Shown piece by piece: positions 57,597-64,000 of a DNA stretch of 64,000 nucleotides. Below the pieces are notes generated by a model. The model had not been told where the DNA came from and made no database searches. It worked only from the letters and a program-made list of their open reading frames with translations. The stretch is from positions 106,251,501 through 106,315,500 of the forward strand of contig CM042021.1 of NCBI GenBank assembly GCA_023525975.1. Reading direction: 5' to 3'. Each line of letters opens with the position of its first letter. The first letter of the stretch is position 1. Both the position numbers and the translations under genes were made by a program. This stretch comes from Smallanthus sonchifolius (lineage: Eukaryota; Streptophyta; Magnoliopsida; Asterales; Asteraceae).

Positions 57597-58641
57597 GCGT
57601 CCCAAAGGATAGCACGTACCTCACCTCAAGCACCGTTCCCTCGCATGGAACAGTACCTCAGTATGGATCCTGGTAATCCCCATGGTGACCGTCATCACCC
57701 CTTTCCCACCCAGTTGTACAACTGTTGGCCAGCCATAAATGCCCGTAGAAAGGTATGACCCATACATACATACGTACCTTGATTCCCAAAGGAATCCATG
57801 GTAGATTCGTTTATTTTGTGACTTTCATAAAAACCTTTACATCATTTTAGTTAAAGCATTCGTACGTTTTATTAAATAATATTTCATTCGTAAACATTTC
57901 GTAAACTTCATTTGGCAAAACATTTCATAAACACATTTAAACTTCTCTTTCGTAAACATTATTTCGTAAATATGCACACCAACCCAAAAACGTAATTCAA
58001 AACAATAAAAGTAGGGCTCTACAATTCACCTGACAGGCTAGCCTCAAGTGTTCTCTATTGCTCAAACTATGTTTCGCACAATCTGGATAAATCGTTCATA
58101 TATATTAAGATAACTGACCTAACCGACACCGGATGTTTCTATCACTAGGGTTTGGTGAACTTGTGCAAGTTCGTCATTCATGGCTTAAGCGAACATGTGC
58201 AAGTTCGTCATTCATGGCTTAAGCGAACATGTGCAAGTTCGTCATTCATGACTTAAGCGAACATGGTAAGTTCGCCTCCCTGACCTAGCGAACATGTGTA
58301 AGTTCGCCTCCTCTTCGTTAGGCGAACAGTTCGTCATCCATGATTCAGGCGAACAGTTCGCCATCCATGATTCAGGCGAACATGCTAAATTCGCCTGAAC
58401 TGGTTCTTTTCCCCCAAACAACGTAAACCGTAACGAGGACGTCTAGGTAAAATACACTTCTTTAATTCTAACGAAAATCGGACAAAGACCCGTTTGTTTT
58501 TGGTCTAATCCAGACAATTCAAATTGTCTATTTCCATCCAAATTCAATCAACAATAATCCATAATAATCGTGTTTTAACTACTAGCATTGATAACCATCT
58601 TTCTATACGTCTATCAAGTGACATTTATCAAAAATAGTTAA
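57597..58641 (-). repeat. Right LTR of the large element, outer part, truncated
   Basis: It resumes at GCGTCCCAAAGG and follows the left LTR (33303-34265) until AGTTAATC, then diverges. The palindrome array at 58148-58398 is expanded relative to the left LTR. Confidence 0.8.
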
Positions 58642-59342
58642 TCATGAAAAACCTGCCACCATCTAATCTAGACAATTCAAATTCTCTCTACCATATCTAT
58701 CAAAAACCTGCCACCATCAAACCAAAACTCAAATCCCCAAATCGGTTCAGTCATCACCTTCATCTTCATCGTACAAAGGCACTGGGTTTCAATCTTCATC
58801 GTCTTCATAGATCTGGGTTTCAACCGAGCCGTCCGAGCGACACCACTTGTCGTTATCCACCCCTTCACATACTTTTAAACTATATTCTTGAAGGAGAAAG
58901 CTGAAAACGGGTCTCAAATTGGGTCACGATTGTTTACCCCATTCTTCAAACTCATTGTGCCATGCTTCAGAGATAAATGAACCAAGAATAATTAATGGTA
59001 AGATTTTTATTTGATATTTGAATGCCACAACATTTTACTCCCACAATTGTACTAAAAGTTCCTTTGTAGCAACATCTTTAGTATCCAAAAAGGGTCTTGC
59101 CCTGAAAATTGCATACATCTACCCCTACCTCTGTTCATACCTTTGAGTTGGATTAGTGGTCTGGTTTGGTTATTTAGCAGCAAAGATTTTTCAAGGAGAA
59201 AATAGGAACATTTTTACAAGATAACAAGGAGGTTGAAGTTTGGTATGAAGCAAAACAGTTTGAATTTGTTGATGTTTGTGCTTTGCCATATGAAGAGCAA
59301 AACATGGTGGTCGGCGGTGGTTAGGGTTACAGATTGAGTGAG
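58642..59342. other. Unassigned sequence, no gene called
   Basis: It begins with two copies of AAAACCTGCCACCATC about 57 bp apart. An open stretch near 59200-59300 (DNKEVEVWYEAKQFEFVDV) looks protein-like but is too short to assign. It replaces the missing outer part of the large element's right LTR. Confidence 0.35.
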
Positions 59343-59420
59343 AGAATGAGAATGAGAATGAGAATGAGAATGAGAATGAGAATGAGAATGAGAATGAGAG
59401 AGAGAGAGAGAGAGAGAGAG
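59343..59420 (+). repeat. Microsatellite (GAATGA)n then (GA)n
   Basis: About nine hexamers GAATGA or AATGAG are followed by about 12 GA dinucleotides. The ORF spanning it, with alternating Met-Arg, is an artefact of the repeat. Confidence 0.9.
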
Positions 59421-59799
59421 TTGTACTGCCGACGGAGAAGGGACGATGGTGGCAGTGGATCTCGGAGGTGGCGATGGAGCTCGGCGGTGGTACTGATGGT
59501 GGAAGTCGCTGGAGCGATTTAATGCTTGACGGGAAGAGGGGTATTTTGAAGTCTAGGGTTCTGCATAAAAGGGGTTTTTTTTAATTTAATTTTCTTTTTA
59601 TTTTTTTAATTATTTGATAAAAGAGGTATTTTAGTCTTTACATAAAAATCTACTAGAAAAAATGGATGACGTCAAATGGCTGGACTTAAGTTGATACAAA
59701 AATCAAACTATTGGACTAAAAAAGTTAAATTTAAACTTTTGAACTAAAATAGTTATTTTGGTCAAACCACAGGGACTAAAACTGTATTTAACTCAAGAT

Positions 59800-60370
59800 T
59801 TTTCTACCTCTTCATCTTGGTATGGTGTGGAATTCATATCTTGATCTCTTGAACAAGTAGACAGAATATATACTTTTTCTAGCATATGGTGTTTTATTAA
59901 GAATTTCATCTTCATGCTATCGAATTCATACATAGTTGTCTTACTACTTATAACTCTAAATTGGCTTTTAACCAAATTTTTTTATTTCTGAAACATGTTC
60001 AGGAAGAGCTTCAATTATATCTACCAATTCTCTCATATCAGATTCAATTTCTTTAATTGCTTTATCTGTTCATCCATCATCTTTAAGCGGCTATCGAATT
60101 GTTGACCAAATTCTTTCATCTATGGTCAAAAAATCCGCCAATATATTTTTATCAGATTTTATTACCTCAATATCAAAATTATATTTAGATAACAGAGTTT
60201 GTCACTTTATAAGTCTTTTATACTCTAGTTTAGATGGCAAATTATTTTTGATAATAGGGTATTATTAGTTCTCTACAAAAATCTATTTGGTAATAAAAAG
60301 TAGTAAAGTTTTTGACAACTTTTTATAACTGCTAATAATTCTTTCTCATTAAAATAATATCTTTAATTAA
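59800..60370 (-). pseudogene. Degraded RT/RNase H-type fragment, possibly an endogenous pararetrovirus
   Basis: On the minus strand, out-of-frame pieces with several stops show an RNase H-like start (NEKELLAVIKS, near 60345) and a later piece near 60160-60200 that fits the end of a Caulimoviridae-type RNase H. A Glu/Lys-rich segment follows (about 60080-59960). This is typical of old, inactive integrated pararetrovirus pieces in plant genomes, but a Ty3/gypsy origin cannot be excluded. It is broken in all frames. Confidence 0.4.
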
Positions 60371-60439
60371 CTTTGATATAATATTAAATTTTCTAGATAT
60401 CACTTACTCGAACAACTGATTTTCAACCGTTAAAACTTT

Positions 60440-60718
60440 TTGGCCGTTACCAACGAGAATAGTATTAGAGCCACACAAATTTCCTTCGCCAGGAGTAACG
60501 AGTATTTTGATCCAAATGATTTTGATTTAGATGATATAGTTAATTTAATTTACAATCTCATTAATAATGAAGTAAGTGTGCTTAGTATAAACTATCCTGC
60601 CAATGATATTTCAGATAAAGATTATATTTCAGATGAAGATTTTAATTTTAGTATGTATGAATTGACAGATTCTGACTTTACATATGATAATACAGATTGG
60701 AATTATAACTCCCTATAA
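60440..60718 (+). CDS. Acidic 92-codon ORF, unknown, beside the pararetrovirus-like fragment
   Basis: The frame encodes an Asp/Asn/Tyr-rich peptide (NEYFDPNDFDLDDIVNLIYN near its start). It is open to a stop at 60718 and lies opposite in strand to the fragment before it. Its acidic composition is unusual for random AT-rich DNA. It could be another rearranged piece of the same integrated element or a chance ORF. Confidence 0.3.
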   Translation: MAVTNENSIRATQISFARSNEYFDPNDFDLDDIVNLIYNLINNEVSVLSINYPANDISDKDYISDEDFNFSMYELTDSDFTYDNTDWNYNSL

Positions 60719-60805
60719 TAGAAACCGGTACTTTTAACAGTGGTAGCTAGACGTCCACCATTGTCTATGTTGATAATGATCGAGACTTGTGCAACTGGGA
60801 GTGTG

Positions 60806-62838
60806 TTGGACTTATATGCCCGACTAACGACATACGACAAACACAGCCATCGAGATAAGATCCAAAAAGTTACACCACGAACAACAATATATATTAAAGG
60901 TCGTTTAAAAGTTAAAAGAGCCTTACATGAAACTAAACCGAAAGGCAAAAGATTATTTATGAAATAATCATCTAGATTATCTGGGATAATCAATGACAAA
61001 GAAAGATTGTATTTTGGAATTACAAACGACTAAATTGTCTGATCCGGTAATTTGGATTTACGGAATAATTAAGTTATATATATTGCATATATGTATATAA
61101 TTAATTATAAAAGTTAATTAATTGTATTTATAAATATATAAAGGTTATATATTTAATTAATCAAAGTGTTTGGTTAATTATGGTTATTAGATAATCCACA
61201 AGAATTAAATGTGTAATTAGAGGAAACCTTAAAACCCTAACTTGGGAATTAAGTATCCTAATTAAATATAAATACAAAGTTGTAGGCTACGGTTTATTGA
61301 TACCATTAATTAGCAATTGGAGGCTAACAATTAACTAACCCTAATCTCTCCCTCTCTCACTAGTTTACGCCGCCGCCTAAACCCCTTCCGCCTCTGCCAC
61401 TAGTAGCCAGCCGCGGCCATCGTTGGAACCGGTCTCCACCGTTGCTGCCCTTTTGCCGTCGCCCTCACGGGCGAGCGCCGCCGCATGCGGCCAACTTCAC
61501 CGTTGTGCGCTTCCTGTCACCGTCCCACCGACACATCGCCACCACCGGCTTTCCAGAACTTGGTTTGTTTGACGTTGCTTGCATGTGTTGTTCGTTGTAT
61601 TGGATACGTTCATATTAGTGGTTTTGACGTGTGACTAGAGAAAAACGAATAGAGTTTCATTTTTGGTGTTTGGGAGCATTGGAGACAAGACGGATAGAGA
61701 TCAAGTTTATATGGGTGGATTAGAAGTTATGGGTTTAGTTCGTGTAGCCGGATCTAGCGACAGGGTTGTTGTCACGTGGTGTTACATCTTGGTTTCCGTC
61801 TCCTTCCCGCGAAAGGTATTACCCTGAAACCATATGGTTGTTTATTGATTATTTGGTTTGAATCTAGACTCCTAGTGGGGCGATCTAGGGTTTGGCCTAG
61901 ATCGGTCCGTGCTTGTTTCTTCGTTGCGCATTTTAAAATAGTTTTGAAACCCTAACACGGAACCCCAACATTAATCCAACCATTTAAGATTGGTTGTTTA
62001 CCACTAAGCTAGGCACGCTTAATTAAAAAATATTGGTATAATTTAGGCTATTATACGAGGTATTTATTGCAGTTAAACAAGTTAAGATACCATCCTCTGA
62101 ACTGAGATGTGTATTTATTTACATAGTTGATATTCTGAAACAAGTGTGCTCCATTTGTTGTAATTCCTTATTCCATGTATATATAACGCGTAATAAGCGC
62201 TTAATACGTTCCGAAGTGGATGAAACCTACGGGTGGGATTGATGATCCCATTATGTTGTGTCGTGTGTTGCTAGTGGCGGGTAAAGTCTTCAGTTATATA
62301 TACCTCAAAAGCGCACAATCGTCGTGCTAGTGGGTGAGACGTGAGAAATTACTATTTGTGTTTCAAAGTATATTTGGTTTAAACGTAAGTTTAAATATTT
62401 GTGGTTTATGAACCCACCAAGTTATGTTGACCGAGTTTCTTTTAAATCTTTTTAAGCACACATCTCAGGGAAACCTTAGATGGCTTTAGCTGCCAAACGA
62501 CCGACGTGGCTCCATACCTTAGGAACAGTATAAAGAGTTGCTTTATACAAAGGGATCAATCTTTTACACCGATGTATCATACTCTCTCGACCAGGTCATC
62601 GGGTGGATAAGTGGTGAGCAAGACAAGTTGTTGATTGACTGAAGGCATCATTTGAAAGGAAAATGAGTCCTGTTGTTTTGAGTTCCTTGATAGGAAGTAG
62701 CAGTATGATGTAATAGTCTTTCAGTTAAGATTGTAAAACATTTTGATTATTAATAGAAAAGGCTTATGGTTTAATTTCCAATGTGTGTTTTTGTACCATT
62801 CATCATGACCAACCGGTACTTGGGATTGGGGTGTGACA
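60806..62838 (+). repeat. Gypsy-like LTR remnant (solo or truncated)
   Basis: It ends GGATTGGGGTGTGACA (62838), as other gypsy LTRs here do. AATATAAATAC near 61266 may be its TATA box, followed by a CT-rich leader (61330-61560). The left border is uncertain: TGTTGGACTTATATG near 60806 is a candidate, but no target duplication (AATAC follows on the right) was found. Confidence 0.45.
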
Positions 62839-63004
62839 AATACTTTTTTGACAATTAAAAGAAAAAAAAATAATTTATCAATTATGTGATTGGTTTATTT
62901 GGTTTTCACATAATTTAATGGTTTTCAACTGAACTACACCCTTAGAAACTAAATAAATTATTAGATTGTTTTTAATCAAACAAAATGAGGAGATAATTAG
63001 GTCT

Positions 63005-63240
63005 CTAAATAAAGGGAACGAACACGAACATGGTTTGTTCATGTTTGATCATTTAACTTTAACCAAACATAGAAATGAATATGAACACTTAAACGAATAT
63101 ATTTTCTTGTTTATGTTCACTCGTTAAGATAATGAACGTGTTCGTGTTTGTTTATGTTAGTTCATTAATATTCTAAAAGAACGTAAATGAACGAACGCAA
63201 TAAACAAAAATAAATGAAGAAAATGAGCTTATTCTTGTTT
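63005..63240. mobile_element. hAT-like remnant with GAACACGAACA / TGTTCGTGTTTG words
   Basis: AACGAACACGAACATGG, GAACGTGTTCGTGTTTG and several AATGAACGAACG-like words in both orientations resemble sub-terminal repeats of non-autonomous hAT elements. Precise ends and an 8-bp duplication were not found. Confidence 0.35.
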
Positions 63241-63419
63241 GTTGGTTAGTCAATTATCCTAGGCTTGGCTCTAAAATTTGATTAGGTTGGTGGGTTGCAT
63301 GCATGATAGACCAGTAAGTATTACTAATGACTAACAAATAAATTTAAATGAATATGTAGACAAACGAACGTATTGTTAACTTGAAAGTGGATTTAATCAC
63401 AACAAAACAAGAACGTATT

Positions 63420-64000
63420 GTTAACTTGATGTGCAAGAACTCTGTAACTCTTTTATTAATTGAATACGTGAGTACACATAGAAAACATAAAGATAATCTA
63501 CCCTATAAGTACTAATTAACTTTAGCTAAAGCTAGGACTCTAAATTCAAATCAAATACCAATTATCTGTAACTAACCGACCTAAACAAAACTTTTAAACT
63601 TAATAGATAAAAAAACAACCCTTAGACTTTTAGAGATCTCCTCCTTCCACCCCTCGAGATCAACCGTACCACCCTTTTAGTCCAACATTGATTTATTTCA
63701 ATACTCTCTCATTGTTGACCGTTTTCATACTCATTCCTTCACGAAACTCTCTAAGCTTCACGGTCGGTAAACTCTTATTGAACACGTCCGCCACTTGATG
63801 ATGAGTATCCACATACTTTAAATCGATTTGCCCTTCCAATAATTTCTCTTATAAAGTGATAATGCACTTCGATACGCTTTAGGCTAGCATGAAATCTTGG
63901 GTTCTCGGCTAGATAGATCGAGGACATATTATGACAATAAATTACCATACTCTCTCCAACTGTTTGTTTTAGTTCACCAAGTGAAAGTCTCAGCCACACC
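63420..64000 (-). mobile_element. Copia 3' end: RNase H tail, purine tract and LTR, continuing off the window
   Basis: On the minus strand, 64000-63775 reads ESMVIYCHNMSSIYLAENP and then RFHASLKRIEVHYHFIRE, the Copia RNase H core. After a frame change near 63790 it continues QVADVFNKSLPTVKLREF to a stop near 63690. GAGGGGTGGAAGGAGGAGA (about 63657-63639) is a purine tract. The rest down to about 63420 resembles an LTR ending with an AATAAAAG-type signal. Gag and most of pol are beyond position 64000. Confidence 0.7.

Larger units (their letters stand above)
32770..58641 (-). mobile_element. Large minus-strand gypsy-like element without coding, twice interrupted
   Basis: The left (3') LTR is 32770-35327 and the right (5') LTR starts at 40922, with primer site GGTATCAGAGC on the minus strand just left of it (about 40905-40916). 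On the sense strand the purine tract AGGAGGGTAGAC precedes the 3' LTR (TGTAACATCCC). The internal region, excluding the nested 37758-40687 element, is only about 2.6 kb with no gag or pol recognised, so it is LARD-like. The right LTR is split by the gypsy at 41460-57596 and resumes at 57597. Homology to the left LTR stops near 58641, so its outer end (about 1.1 kb) is lost. Confidence 0.8.

Noticed and set aside
59334..59522. ORF with repeated Met-Arg then Arg-Glu
   Set aside because: Produced by the GAATGA and GA microsatellites.

Overview
The window is intergenic DNA of a flowering plant. It holds one clearly intact host gene, surrounded by nested LTR retrotransposons and class II elements. 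The retroelement families (a Copia with an extra ORF after pol, Ty3/gypsy elements with 1.6-3 kb LTRs, initiator-tRNA-Met primer sites TGGTATCAGAGC) and the base composition suggest a eudicot. The extra Copia ORF resembles a family I associate with Asteraceae, so Asteraceae is my best guess, but it is an inference.

Layout. 1-4975: 3' part of a large Copia element (extra-ORF pseudogene, polypurine tract, 3' LTR). 6527-7462: intact single-exon J-protein gene (J domain, zinc ribbon, AT-hook). 8076-8241: one isolated exon of an aspartic protease on the minus strand. 8835-9269: short Helitron. 9865-10084: SINE with a 17-bp target duplication. 11349-12775: class II element with diverged inverted ends. 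12839-25415: gag-only Copia on the minus strand whose pol has been replaced by an array of small hairpins; a Ty3/gypsy element (15532-25096, TSD CTTGA) sits in its leader. 25580-28021: SINE-like, Copia and LTR fragments. 28199-30190: complete non-coding 2-kb LTR element (TSD GTTAC) beside a Copia 3' end. 32770-58641: large minus-strand gypsy-like element without recognisable coding. Its internal region carries another deleted LTR element (37758-40687, TSD TCTAT). Its right LTR is split by a full Ty3/gypsy element (41460-57596). That element carries a hAT transposon at the same site in both LTRs (complete at left, a repaired stump at right), and its 3' LTR also holds a solo LTR (54091-55746, TSD CCTAC). 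58642-64000: microsatellite, a pararetrovirus-like fragment, a gypsy LTR remnant, a hAT-like remnant, and a minus-strand Copia 3' end running off the window.

The two most notable patterns are these. (1) Five unrelated LTRs each have a cluster of imperfect palindromes just upstream of the TATA box, with a different palindromic word in each family. (2) The gag-only Copia carries about 15 hairpins with 4-7 bp arms and a shared loop (GTGAN on its sense strand) between gag and the last codons of pol, with a similar hairpin next to the primer binding site. Almost every coding region except the J-protein gene is broken by stops or frameshifts.
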